The notes beneath the pieces are model-generated. The model was not told the origin of the DNA. It did not search any database and worked only from the letters and a program-made list of their open reading frames with translations. Both the position numbers and the translations under genes were made by a program. A DNA stretch of 64,000 nucleotides from Clostridium sp. TW13 (GTDB taxonomy: Bacteria; Bacillota; Clostridia; Clostridiales; Clostridiaceae): assembly GCF_024345225.1 (NCBI RefSeq), contig NZ_BROD01000001.1:3234362-3298361 (forward strand), read 5' to 3'. Positions 26,100-35,461 of the stretch are shown here, in pieces; the stretch's first letter is position 1; every line of letters begins with the position of its first letter.

Positions 26100-27104
26100 C
26101 TAATCTTCAACATAAAATGCTGTAGCAACGCTTCTTTCTCCATCCCATGCATTAGGAGAGTTAATTACATCCCCTTTATAATACATTGTGCTTGAGTATC
26201 CTCCATCAAGAGCAGCTGCATTAACAGCACCTCTACTCATCAATATCTCTTGTACATCATATAAACTGGCTCCTGGTGCGGTTAACTTTCGACCATCTAT
26301 AACTAAAAACAAAACAGTTCCGTCTTCTTTTTGACCTATAGCTGTTCTAGGATTAAGACCTTCTTCCATTTTGTTTCTTATTTGTCTAACTCCATTAATT
26401 ATTACATTAGGTTTTCTGAAACACATAGCTTCTTGAACATTTAATGCCTTTAAGTCAGCATAGCTATGATCACCCACAATAAGCTTACCATCCTTACTAA
26501 AAGCTGCAACATTAAATACCTCATTCTCATCTAAGCCTGTTTTAGGATATATTAGCTGACCATTTGATATTACAAGACCACCTGGAACTGCTCCTGTACC
26601 TGCATATTCTGTTCCATCAGAAGAACGATCTACGAATGCTCCTCCATTAATAGCGGCAACTGCATCATGATCAGATGCCATCTCACTAGTCTTTTGTCCC
26701 ATCTTACCAAGGTATTTTGTCATAGAAACCTTAACTTTTAATGGATTTTTAATCTCTAAAAGATATCCGTCAAATCTATCTGTATTAATATTAATTCTAT
26801 TAATTTCATTTCCTGTATTAAATTTAATTTTTACTTTACTCATGTCTTGAGTTACAGAAGTTGTTCCTTCACTCGTGTTACCAAGAATACTATCTATAGT
26901 TGACTGAGATAAAAAATCTTTTATCAAATATGCATGTCTTGTAGCCAAAACAGTTGAAACTATTGTCTTCTTTGTATTTTCATAAGGACCATATATTAAA
27001 ACTAGCGGTGTTGTTATACATAAAAATACTATTATATAAAATAGTCCTGCAAAAAAAACTGCTGGTCTAAATTTACGTTTTTTTTGTTTATTATCTTTTT
27101 TCAT
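26100..27104 (-). CDS. Phosphodiester glycosidase family protein (NAGPA/DUF2233), membrane anchored
   Basis: This 334-residue protein has an N-terminal anchor (residues 12-36) and a domain of the family of N-acetylglucosamine-1-phosphodiester glycosidases, used in bacteria on cell wall or exopolysaccharide sugar-phosphodiester bonds. Motifs include AAINGGAF, RTAIGQKEDGTVLFLVIDGR and AALDGGYSSTMYYKGDVIN, the catalytic core of the family. The enzyme would act outside the membrane. It is transcribed with the TolB-like gene downstream. AGGAGGGA precedes the ATG. The exact substrate is unknown. Confidence 0.85.
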   Translation of the reverse strand: MKKDNKQKKRKFRPAVFFAGLFYIIVFLCITTPLVLIYGPYENTKKTIVSTVLATRHAYLIKDFLSQSTIDSILGNTSEGTTSVTQDMSKVKIKFNTGNEINRININTDRFDGYLLEIKNPLKVKVSMTKYLGKMGQKTSEMASDHDAVAAINGGAFVDRSSDGTEYAGTGAVPGGLVISNGQLIYPKTGLDENEVFNVAAFSKDGKLIVGDHSYADLKALNVQEAMCFRKPNVIINGVRQIRNKMEEGLNPRTAIGQKEDGTVLFLVIDGRKLTAPGASLYDVQEILMSRGAVNAAALDGGYSSTMYYKGDVINSPNAWDGERSVATAFYVED

Positions 27105-27296
27105 CTATTCCCTCCTAAGATTAACCCTCTTAATTTTTACGATTTCATCTAACTTTTCACAAGTAACTCTATCATTATACTATAAAACCATCTTCATTTA
27201 AATGGAATAAATTATAACATTTTATTAAATAATTTATTTTCTAATTATCTCTATAATTATAACTAATTTTTTTCTATATTATACATTAAATTGCAA

Positions 27297-27351
27297 ACTA
27301 TAGAAATAAAATCCTTTAGCAAATTACACTAAAGGATTTTATTTCTATAGT
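27297..27351 (-). terminator. 22-bp hairpin directly after the DUF711 gene
   Basis: ACTATAGAAATAAAATCCTT pairs perfectly with its reverse complement: 27297-27318 with 27330-27351, leaving an 11-base loop. It starts two bases after the gene stop at 27354, an unusually long and close hairpin. Confidence 0.78.
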
Positions 27352-27353
27352 AT

Positions 27354-28706
27354 TTAGTTTTTCATACTGTGAACTGGAGCTGGTATTCTTCCTCCCCTAT
27401 TTACGAAATCTACGCAACTCTTCTGATTTACACGAATTATAGGTGCTCTTCCAAGCAATCCACCAAATTCAACATAATCACCCACATCCTTATTTGGTAC
27501 TGGTATAATTCTAACTGCTGTGGTTTTTTGATTTATCATTCCGATAGCTGCTTCATCAGCTATAATTCCTGATAGAGTTTCTGCAGTTGTTTTTCCTGGT
27601 ACTGCAATCATATCAAGCCCAACTGAACAAACACAAGTCATTGCCTCTAGTTTCTCTAAAGTTAAACTTCCGTTAGCAGCAGCTTCTATCATTCCTTCAT
27701 CTTCTGATACTGGAATGAAAGCTCCGGATAATCCACCAACAAATGAAGAAGCCATTAATCCACCCTTTTTCACAGCATCATTTAACATTGCAAGCGCAGC
27801 AGTTGTTCCTGGAGCCCCACAAGATTCAAGGCCTATTTCTTCTAGTATCCTTGCAACACTATCTCCTACTGCTGGAGTTGGTGCTAAAGATAAGTCCACA
27901 ATACCAAATGGTACATTTAATCTACTTGACGCTTCTTTTGCAACTAATTGACCTACTCTTGTAATTTTAAATGCTGTCTTTTTAATTGTTTCAGCTACTT
28001 GTTCAAAACTTTCACCTTTAACACTCTCTAGAGCTCTCTTTACGACTCCTGGTCCTGATACTCCTACATTAATAATTTTTTCTGCTTCACCAACACCATG
28101 AAAAGCACCAGCCATAAACGGATTATCTTCTACTGAATTACAGAATATTACTAGTTTTGCACATCCAAATCCATCATTTGTTATGCTAGCTGTATCCTTT
28201 ATCACTTTCCCCATAAGTTTAACAGCATCCATGTTTATTCCTGTTTTAGTTGAACCTACATTAACTGATGAACATACTATATCTGTAACCCTCAATGCTT
28301 CTGGAATTGACTTTATTAATGTGTAATCTGACTCAGTAAAGCCTTTTTGTACAAGTGCAGAAAAACCACCTAAAAAATCAACTCCAACATTTTTAGCTGC
28401 TCTGTCCAAGGTTTCAGCTATCTTAACATAATTGTCTGCCTTAGTCGCTGCAGCAACTATCGAAATAGGTGTAACTGAAATTCTTTTATTAACTATAGGA
28501 ATACCATACTGTGATTGTATATCATTTCCTACCTTAACTAAATCCTTTGCTGAAAGAGTAATTTTATCATATATCTTTTCACATAATCTATCCATGTTAT
28601 CACTTGAACAATCCATTAAGCTTATTCCCATAGTTATGGTTCTAACATCTAAATTCTGTTCTTTTATCATAGAAATTGTTTCAAGTATTTCTCTCTGTGT
28701 TGCCAT
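27354..28706 (-). CDS. DUF711/UPF0210 family protein
   Basis: This 450-residue protein belongs to a conserved cytoplasmic family of unknown enzyme function, sometimes called PFL-like because of a structural resemblance to glycyl radical enzymes. Its typical blocks are [51 protein letters not shown] and [11 protein letters not shown] near the end. The length is normal for the family (about 451). It starts 16 bases after the stop of an ACT-domain gene, a pairing common across bacteria. That pairing suggests the ACT protein regulates or binds with it. The chemical reaction is not known. Confidence 0.9.
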   Translation of the reverse strand: MATQREILETISMIKEQNLDVRTITMGISLMDCSSDNMDRLCEKIYDKITLSAKDLVKVGNDIQSQYGIPIVNKRISVTPISIVAAATKADNYVKIAETLDRAAKNVGVDFLGGFSALVQKGFTESDYTLIKSIPEALRVTDIVCSSVNVGSTKTGINMDAVKLMGKVIKDTASITNDGFGCAKLVIFCNSVEDNPFMAGAFHGVGEAEKIINVGVSGPGVVKRALESVKGESFEQVAETIKKTAFKITRVGQLVAKEASSRLNVPFGIVDLSLAPTPAVGDSVARILEEIGLESCGAPGTTAALAMLNDAVKKGGLMASSFVGGLSGAFIPVSEDEGMIEAAANGSLTLEKLEAMTCVCSVGLDMIAVPGKTTAETLSGIIADEAAIGMINQKTTAVRIIPVPNKDVGDYVEFGGLLGRAPIIRVNQKSCVDFVNRGGRIPAPVHSMKN

Positions 28707-28722
28707 GTCTTATGTACCCCCC

Positions 28723-28992
28723 TTAAATATTATGCATAGTACTGAATATATCCTCATGCTGAATTCTAACTTCCATTCCTATGCTTTCCCCAAGTTTATT
28801 TAGTTCTTCCCTTATTTCTTCAATAGACTTATTACATAAGCTTAAATCTGTAATCATAATCATTGTGAAATATCCATTTAATATAGTTTGACTTATATCT
28901 AAAACGTTAATTTTCTCCCCTGCTAACACTTTAGAAACTTCATAAATAATTCCAACTCTGTCTTTGCCAACTACTGTTACTACACCTTTCAT
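28723..28992 (-). CDS. ACT domain protein (UPF0237 family)
   Basis: This 89-residue protein is one ACT domain: KGVVTVVGKDRVGIIYEVSKVL with the usual ligand-binding turn, then YFTMIMITDLS. ACT domains bind amino acids and control enzymes. I chose ATG 28992, preceded by GGGAGGAATAAAG, so the first eight codons of a longer frame are left out. It is the first gene of a DUF711 pair. The ligand is not known. Confidence 0.9.
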   Translation of the reverse strand: MKGVVTVVGKDRVGIIYEVSKVLAGEKINVLDISQTILNGYFTMIMITDLSLCNKSIEEIREELNKLGESIGMEVRIQHEDIFSTMHNI

Positions 28993-29195
28993 CTTTATTC
29001 CTCCCACTTTAGACATATTAAAAATAAATAAATTAATATGCCTTAATAAACTTTATTTTTTATTTTATTTCATTATACTTTATAATTTAACAATTATATA
29101 GTATAAATAAAATTTTTTCTGACAATATAATTTTTATAATGGGCTTACGTAATTAAATACACTTTTCTTTTGCATATTTTTATTGATTTATCAAA

Positions 29196-29984
29196 CTATG
29201 AATAGACTTTCCATGCTGAATCTTTTATTAATCTATCTCTAAGATCCTTATAAAGTATCATTACTAATAGAATACTAAAAATCACTGATAAAATATTAAA
29301 AATAAATATCCCCACTATACTAAAATTGACATTAGGTAATACTAGTGTACCCATAAATTCATAAAAGATATAAAACAAAATATTTCCATGCAAAGAGTTT
29401 GTCCAATGATATAAAACTCCTAAAACTAATCCTAAAACAAAATTGAATATAAAATAAATAGTACCACCATGCATAACTGCAAATATTAAAGCTTGAATTA
29501 TGCAAACACCTTCTATGTTAAATTTTGCTTTCAACTCATAACATAGAAATCCCCTAAAGATTATTTCTTCTATTATGGGAATAAAAATAATTAATGATAA
29601 TAAAGATATACTATTCATATTATAAATACCAAACATATACTTATAGTTTACTTTTTCATTAAAATAAAAAACTATTTTAGATATTGACCCAAAAAAAGTT
29701 GAAAGGCATATTGCAAGCAGAATTATTTGTAACATGTTTTTTTTGCTTATATACTTAAAACTTAATCTTTCTAAAATTGAATCTTCCATATCAATTGATG
29801 TAACATAGTACCAAAACAAAAAAAATACCCCTGAGATTACAGTTATCATATTAATCTGTTTTTCAACAGCACTTACAACACCATTGCATAGTAATAAATA
29901 TATAGTTAATACTAGCAATTGCGCTATTCCATAAGATAAAAGCATCATTAGGATATTTTTTATTGTTTTATTATCTTTAAACAT
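29196..29984 (-). CDS. CPBP family intramembrane metalloprotease
   Basis: This 262-residue integral membrane protein has about seven to eight hydrophobic segments and the CPBP (Abi/CAAX-like) motifs EEIIFRGFLCYEL (E-E-x3-R) and LIFAVMHGG, whose His should be a zinc ligand. Members act as intramembrane peptidases or bacteriocin self-immunity proteins. I chose ATG 29984, preceded by AGGGGGAGG; a longer frame is unlikely. The gene stands alone. The substrate is not known. Confidence 0.85.
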   Translation of the reverse strand: MFKDNKTIKNILMMLLSYGIAQLLVLTIYLLLCNGVVSAVEKQINMITVISGVFFLFWYYVTSIDMEDSILERLSFKYISKKNMLQIILLAICLSTFFGSISKIVFYFNEKVNYKYMFGIYNMNSISLLSLIIFIPIIEEIIFRGFLCYELKAKFNIEGVCIIQALIFAVMHGGTIYFIFNFVLGLVLGVLYHWTNSLHGNILFYIFYEFMGTLVLPNVNFSIVGIFIFNILSVIFSILLVMILYKDLRDRLIKDSAWKVYS

Positions 29985-30064
29985 ATAATCCTCCCCCTTG
30001 TTGTGAAAAAATATGCACAAGAGAATTATATCATTTTTATCTATTTATTCCAATATCTGTAATA

Positions 30065-31894
30065 TTATTTAAACATATTATTTTCTATAATTATTCTACC
30101 AACATCATAGGCATTTAATAAATGCTCTTTCTCTTCCTGGGTGCTAGGAGTTCCTTTTATTTGATTTCCTGCTATTACAGTTGCTGTTCTTTTTGTATTT
30201 ACAAGGCTTCTACCCATTACGTATTGTTGGTATTGTTTTTTATCAAGACCTAGAACATATGCAAGAGTAGGATAAAAGTCAGCTTGTCCACCTGGTGAAT
30301 CAAATGTTTTGCTCTTAAGTCCTTTTGAATATATCATAAAAGGAATTTTATGATCATAGTTTCTCCACCAATCTCCTTCTAAGTTCATAGATTGAATTTG
30401 ATCATTATAATACTTATGAACACCACCATGATCTCCATACATAACTATAACTGTGTTTTCAAGTAAACCATCCTTGTCTAAGTCATTAACAAATTGACCT
30501 AACTGTTCATCAGTATAATGCACCCCTTGAAAATACTTTCCTAACATATTATCATCAAGATTCTTTGGTAATTTCAATCCTTTCATGTTATCAGTCATAT
30601 CAAAAGGACCATGTGTTGTTAATGTTACAGTAAAAGCTGAAAATGGTTGTTTTAAAGTTTCAATCTTTTTCCTAAATTGATTAAGAACACTCTTATCAGA
30701 AAGACCAAAACCTACATAATCATCAATAATATAATCTTTTTCATCCCAAAGATTTTGAACTCCAAAGCCATTACCATGAACTTCTCCCCAGTTCCAATCC
30801 AAGCCTCTTTCAACTTTCCCAGTCGCAGTAGTGTAACCTGCTCTTTCTAAAATACGTGGTAAAGCTCCTTCAAATTTAACTTCTTCATGAGTAAGACCTG
30901 TTATCGAAGTACCAAGTGTAAAAACTGAAGAGTTTACCAAAAAATCACAATCAATACTATTTCCTGCATTGTTTTGCTCATATATATTATTAAAATTCAA
31001 GCTATTCTTCATTAACCTATTTAAATTAGGGGTTATTTCTTGTCCATAAACCTTTTGATTTAAAATAAATTGTTCAAAAGACTCTAATTGAATAAATACA
31101 ACATTTTTTCCTTTGAACATAGAATAATATTCATTATCAGGTAAGTTTTCTGCATTAGCTTGTATCCACTGCTTTGCTTTAGCTATATCTGTAGCATTTT
31201 CCTTTTTTGATAGCTTTTGCAACGTACTGCTTATTTCATTTATATGGTACCCTACTGGTCCAAGTGACTTAATTGCAGAGTGTGGAGACCAATATACAGT
31301 GAATAAAGTATATTTTCCTTTTGATATGTCTTTTACCTGAACTAAATATTGTGCAACGAGAATAAATGCAATACTAAAAACTAAAGTAACAGATCCTTTA
31401 ATAATTCTAATTAAAGCTGACTTTTCATAACTACTACTTCCTCTAAAAATAGTATTGCCCTTATACTTATACTTTTTAATAAACATATAATAAAATATTG
31501 GCAAATCAAAAACAAATAAAATATCAATCATACATGGATTAACCAAACTTCTATGAAATTTATTAAACAAATTGTCAAAGAAAATGTATTTTAAACCATA
31601 TAAGTCCCAAGTTCCTCTATAGCACCATAAATCAATTAGTAAGAAAGCAGAAAATACGGTAAGTATTATTATTGAATATGTATCTCTACCCTTTTCCTTA
31701 AAAAATAACCCTGGTGCAAAAATTATTAGAATAATAAATATTTGCACTAAAGTTGTAAAATTACTTTCTGTAACTCCCTTTGGTATATCAGCATTTGAGG
31801 AATACATTAAGGATATAAATAGTATATCCTTTAAAAATGCTAAAATCATCATACCCCATGCTAATTTAAATTTTAAGTCTATTTTTCTTATCAT
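30065..31894 (-). CDS. LTA synthase family sulfatase-like membrane protein
   Basis: LtaS-type enzymes polymerise glycerol phosphate from phosphatidylglycerol into a lipoteichoic acid chain. This 609-residue protein has about five N-terminal helices (to residue 185) and an extracellular sulfatase-like domain from about 260. Metal and active-site motifs are IQLESFEQFI, GNSIDCDFL (Ser313 in the place where Staphylococcus LtaS has its catalytic Thr), HGPFDMT and MYGDHGGVHKY. The Ser is odd but could still act as nucleophile. It is the last gene of a block with GtrA and two GT-C glycosyltransferases, so the polymer may be glycosylated. The family match is clear; the exact polymer is not shown. Confidence 0.85.
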   Translation of the reverse strand: MIRKIDLKFKLAWGMMILAFLKDILFISLMYSSNADIPKGVTESNFTTLVQIFIILIIFAPGLFFKEKGRDTYSIIILTVFSAFLLIDLWCYRGTWDLYGLKYIFFDNLFNKFHRSLVNPCMIDILFVFDLPIFYYMFIKKYKYKGNTIFRGSSSYEKSALIRIIKGSVTLVFSIAFILVAQYLVQVKDISKGKYTLFTVYWSPHSAIKSLGPVGYHINEISSTLQKLSKKENATDIAKAKQWIQANAENLPDNEYYSMFKGKNVVFIQLESFEQFILNQKVYGQEITPNLNRLMKNSLNFNNIYEQNNAGNSIDCDFLVNSSVFTLGTSITGLTHEEVKFEGALPRILERAGYTTATGKVERGLDWNWGEVHGNGFGVQNLWDEKDYIIDDYVGFGLSDKSVLNQFRKKIETLKQPFSAFTVTLTTHGPFDMTDNMKGLKLPKNLDDNMLGKYFQGVHYTDEQLGQFVNDLDKDGLLENTVIVMYGDHGGVHKYYNDQIQSMNLEGDWWRNYDHKIPFMIYSKGLKSKTFDSPGGQADFYPTLAYVLGLDKKQYQQYVMGRSLVNTKRTATVIAGNQIKGTPSTQEEKEHLLNAYDVGRIIIENNMFK

Positions 31895-31913
31895 TAGATT
31901 CTAACTCCCTTAT

Positions 31914-32291
31914 TTATTTTTTAAATGTCCATATTTTATTTAAAATATAGTTTACTGCCATTCCCATAATAATAGCTGGTAGTTGAGCTATAGTCTTATT
32001 CTTAGTAATATAATTTTCACATAATATTAAAACTCCAGAATTAACTGCAAATGATATTACATTAACTACAATAAACTTAAAAATAAGAGAATTATCTTTT
32101 TTATCCTTAGCGTTAAATACCCAATTTTTGTTCCATATATAGCTATTAGCTACTCCGGCAACATACCCTATCGCATTAGCCACTATATAATTTACTCCAA
32201 AAAATATTAGTATATTATAAACTACCATAGTAATACCTGTATTCAATATTCCAACTAATCCAAATTTAATTACTTCCAACACTTGCTTCAT
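31914..32291 (-). CDS. GtrA family membrane protein
   Basis: GtrA proteins are four-helix membrane proteins thought to flip or carry polyprenyl-phosphate-linked sugar. This 125-residue protein has the typical pattern: FGLVGILNTGITMVVYN, a second hydrophobic pair with NAIGYVAGVANSYIWNKNWVF, and the C-terminal VNYILNKIWTFKK. The ATG overlaps the preceding gene by 26 bases and AAAGGAG lies directly against it, so the real start may be a GTG three codons later. It is translated with the upstream GT-C glycosyltransferase gene and lies ahead of the LtaS-like gene. Confidence 0.85.
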   Translation of the reverse strand: MKQVLEVIKFGLVGILNTGITMVVYNILIFFGVNYIVANAIGYVAGVANSYIWNKNWVFNAKDKKDNSLIFKFIVVNVISFAVNSGVLILCENYITKNKTIAQLPAIIMGMAVNYILNKIWTFKK

Positions 32292-33711
32292 CTCCTTTAA
32301 CAGCAGCTAATGGTAAAATTATAAATAACCAATTTACTATAAATGCATATCTTTCTTGTGACTCTAAAATTAAAAATGTAAGTCCGTATCCACAAAAAAT
32401 AATATAAAATAAGTTAATTAATTTTTTTTCTAGATACTCTTGTTTTCTGAATAACCCTCTTATAATTAAAATAAGTAAAGTTAAATGAAATAATTGATAC
32501 CATACTACTCCATTGTTAGCTACGTCTATTCCTACATCTTGTTGAGGAACTTGAAGTTGTGCCCAAAATGCTGCTCCAAAATCTCCTTCTTTCCATTGCA
32601 TTGTGACTTTTCTAAAAACAAAATATACCAAATCTGATGGGGCAGTAGTAGTATATCTTTCTATAATCTTCTTTTTAGATTCTTCTACTAATAATTTTTC
32701 ATTCTTTAAGTTGGCTTCAATAAATTTAGCATCCTCATCATTCCAACGTCCACCTGTAGGAATATTGCTTCCTTTTAGCACAGATGTAATTCCAGGCTCA
32801 CTTCCACTCCAAAGCGGTCTGTCAGTCATACCTGTCCAAATAAAAGTATTACTTATAATTACAAATGGTATTATAAAGGAAATACATATATACATGCACG
32901 CCTTAAACTTTAATATATTTTTCTTTTGATAGTATATTATTATATAAAGTAAATAAGCAACAATCATGACTTGTGCTACTGATCTCCAAAGATGACCAAT
33001 TAATAGCAAACAACCTGATAACAATAAGTATTCTTCTTTTTTCTTGTTTTTCACTACCAAAAAAAAATAGTATATGCTCCCTAGATAAAACGGAATTGCC
33101 ATATTCTCAGTACAATATACTGCAGTGTATAGTATTGAAGTTGGAAAAACAGCCGCTAAAAAAGTTCCTATAATGACCCTTTTCTTATCACTAAATATTT
33201 CTTTACATATTAGATATACTAAGAATATTGTAGATGTTGAAAATAAAATGTTAATTATCTTCAGTACTAATAAAGAGCTTCCTCCAAAAATGTTTCTTAT
33301 AAAAGCAAAATAGAGTACTAACCCAATTAGGTGAGGAAATCTTCCAAAATAAGCTGTTCCTTTCATCATAGAAAAGTCACCTTTCAAAAGATCTCCAGCT
33401 GATCTATATGCTGTATTAAAATCTGATACAGGTATACTGTTCACACTAAATGACCAAACTATTCTAAGAATTAATCCTAATATAATTAATACTAAAAGCA
33501 TAGTGGTAGTTTTAACCTTCTTATTTAATCCATAATAAACTCCTATACCAAGTATTATATAAAATGCTATTAGAGCAACGCTTAACATACTGTTCTTAAA
33601 CTTAAGGTAATTTATTAGTTGCCCTGCAGCAACTATTGCTATAGTGAAAAAAATAAATCTCAAGCTATAAATTACAAACTTAGTAAAACTAATTTCAAAA
33701 TTCTTTTTCAT
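32266..33711 (-). CDS. Polytopic GT-C family glycosyltransferase (GT39/PMT-like), copy 2
   Basis: This 481-residue integral membrane protein has about eleven to twelve helices. Its first outside loop has SIPVSDFNTAYRS, in which the Asp matches the catalytic acid of GT-C enzymes that use polyprenyl-phosphate sugars. The last third contains WSGSEPGITSVLKGSN, shared with the neighbouring paralogue. I chose ATG 33711, with AGGAGAAGG just upstream. It overlaps GtrA. The sugar and acceptor are not known. It may transfer a sugar onto teichoic acid or a surface protein outside the membrane; this is an inference from context. Confidence 0.8.
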   Translation of the reverse strand: MKKNFEISFTKFVIYSLRFIFFTIAIVAAGQLINYLKFKNSMLSVALIAFYIILGIGVYYGLNKKVKTTTMLLVLIILGLILRIVWSFSVNSIPVSDFNTAYRSAGDLLKGDFSMMKGTAYFGRFPHLIGLVLYFAFIRNIFGGSSLLVLKIINILFSTSTIFLVYLICKEIFSDKKRVIIGTFLAAVFPTSILYTAVYCTENMAIPFYLGSIYYFFLVVKNKKKEEYLLLSGCLLLIGHLWRSVAQVMIVAYLLYIIIYYQKKNILKFKACMYICISFIIPFVIISNTFIWTGMTDRPLWSGSEPGITSVLKGSNIPTGGRWNDEDAKFIEANLKNEKLLVEESKKKIIERYTTTAPSDLVYFVFRKVTMQWKEGDFGAAFWAQLQVPQQDVGIDVANNGVVWYQLFHLTLLILIIRGLFRKQEYLEKKLINLFYIIFCGYGLTFLILESQERYAFIVNWLFIILPLAAVKGDEASVGSN

Positions 33712-33755
33712 CCTTCTCCTCTTTTCCTTTATTATGCATATCAATAAAGTAACCT

Positions 33756-35207
33756 CTATCCTATGCTTTCCTTTTTTTCTTTATCTATAACTACAGTCAT
33801 AGATAATAATATAAATAACCATGAAATAATAAAACCATATCTAGCCTGAGATTCTATTATTGTAAAGAGCAATCCATATCCACAAAAGATAATATAGAAT
33901 AAATTTATAATTTTATTTTTAATATACTGTTTTTTGTTAAACAATCCCAAGATTGTACAAATTAATAATATTACAAAAAATCCTTGGGTATATAACTCCC
34001 CATCTTTATTCATATCTATTTTCACTTCCTGAGCTGGTACCTTTAATTGAGCCCAAAAACTTCCTGAAAAATCCCCTACTGACCACTGTGAAGCAAATTT
34101 ATCAACATAATGTTGAACCCATTTACTTAAAGGATAAGTTGCAAATCGTTTTTCAATCCTCTCTTTAGTTGCTTGTTGAAGTGCTTTCTTGTTACCTAAG
34201 TAAACATCTACGAATAATGCATCCCCCCTATTCCAAGCACCTTTGCTTTGTACATTAGTGCCCTTTAGTATAGATGTTATACCAGGTTCTGCTCCACTCC
34301 ATAGATTATTTTCAGTTACATTCATAGCCTTTAGGCTTGTACTTACTATAATTAATGGTAGTAAAAATGCTAAAACAATATATGCACTATTCCTCAATTT
34401 TATAGAAATCTTATCTTTAATATAAACTACGATGTATATAATATAGGCAATCACCATAACAATTCCAACCATTCTAAACAAATTACCTATACTCAATAAT
34501 ATTGCTGATACAATAAACCATTTTTTATCAACTTTGTTTTTCACACACAAGATAAAAATATATAAGCTTCCTAAGAAAAATGTTATAGCTATATTTTCTG
34601 TGCAAAACACAGCTGTATAAACAATAAGTGGTGGATAGACAGCTGTAAGAAATGATAAGAAAATCGCCTTTTTCTCATCAAATACTTCTCTTCCCATCTT
34701 ATACATTATAAATATATCTATAGTGGAACAGATTGCGTTCACAATCTTTATTGGTATCAAAGCACCTAAGCCAAATATTTTTTGCATTCCTGCAAAATAT
34801 AAAACCATTATTGTCAAATGAGGAAATCTACTAAAATAATTTATCCCTTTAAATTTAGAGAAATCTCCATCTAATATCTTAGGACCAGCTTCATACATAA
34901 GACCAAAATCAGATACTGGTCTACTATTAATGGAAAAAATCCAAATAAATCTTATAACTAATCCTAAAATAATTATTGCTATTAATATTATCTTTTTATT
35001 AATTTGCTTTTTTATAGCATAGACTAATAAAAGGCCCAAAATCACAGTTACTATAAGCATCATAATAGAAAACGAATTATCTCTGTATTTAATTACTCCA
35101 ATTAATTTTTCTCCTGCTATAGCTATAATTAATACAAACAGATACTTAAGCACTACATTAACAAAAATAGTAAATCCTTTTTGAAACTTTTCATTCATAC
35201 TATTCAA
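33756..35207 (-). CDS. Polytopic GT-C family glycosyltransferase (GT39/PMT-like), copy 1
   Basis: This 483-residue protein is a paralogue of the next downstream gene: it shares SRPVSDFGLMYEA in the first outside loop, SRFPHL, AVFCTENIAI, WSGAEPGITSILKGTN and a closing IFCGYGLLFTIIESQARYGF. It should be a membrane transferase of the same mechanism. The likely start is TTG 35207 with AAGGAG twelve bases upstream; an ATG three codons later is the alternative, but is further from that site. It is the first gene of a block GT-C, GT-C, GtrA, LtaS-like, all on one strand and closely spaced. Confidence 0.8.
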   Translation of the reverse strand: MNSMNEKFQKGFTIFVNVVLKYLFVLIIAIAGEKLIGVIKYRDNSFSIMMLIVTVILGLLLVYAIKKQINKKIILIAIIILGLVIRFIWIFSINSRPVSDFGLMYEAGPKILDGDFSKFKGINYFSRFPHLTIMVLYFAGMQKIFGLGALIPIKIVNAICSTIDIFIMYKMGREVFDEKKAIFLSFLTAVYPPLIVYTAVFCTENIAITFFLGSLYIFILCVKNKVDKKWFIVSAILLSIGNLFRMVGIVMVIAYIIYIVVYIKDKISIKLRNSAYIVLAFLLPLIIVSTSLKAMNVTENNLWSGAEPGITSILKGTNVQSKGAWNRGDALFVDVYLGNKKALQQATKERIEKRFATYPLSKWVQHYVDKFASQWSVGDFSGSFWAQLKVPAQEVKIDMNKDGELYTQGFFVILLICTILGLFNKKQYIKNKIINLFYIIFCGYGLLFTIIESQARYGFIISWLFILLSMTVVIDKEKKESIG

Positions 35208-35415
35208 TTTAAATTTCTTCTCCTTATTAAATATACCTTAAAATTATAGCATATCTGTGACAATTTTAACCACTGGTTATTTTTTTAATTTTTTATTACA
35301 CTATTCTTAATATTTTGTACTGGAAAACTAAATTTACCACTCTAATCATTTGAACTTTTAACATCTGCATTAGTTCACTCACTAAACATAATATATATAA
35401 TTTCCTAAAGAATAA

Positions 35416-35451
35416 AAAATACTAGTCTATATTTCTATAGACTAGTATTTT
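35416..35451 (-). terminator. Terminator of the reverse rubrerythrin gene
   Basis: A 16-bp perfect stem (35416-35431 with 35436-35451) closes a TTTC loop 11 bases after the rubrerythrin stop (35462) on the minus strand, followed by T-rich sequence. Confidence 0.85.
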
Positions 35452-35461
35452 ATGAAAAATC

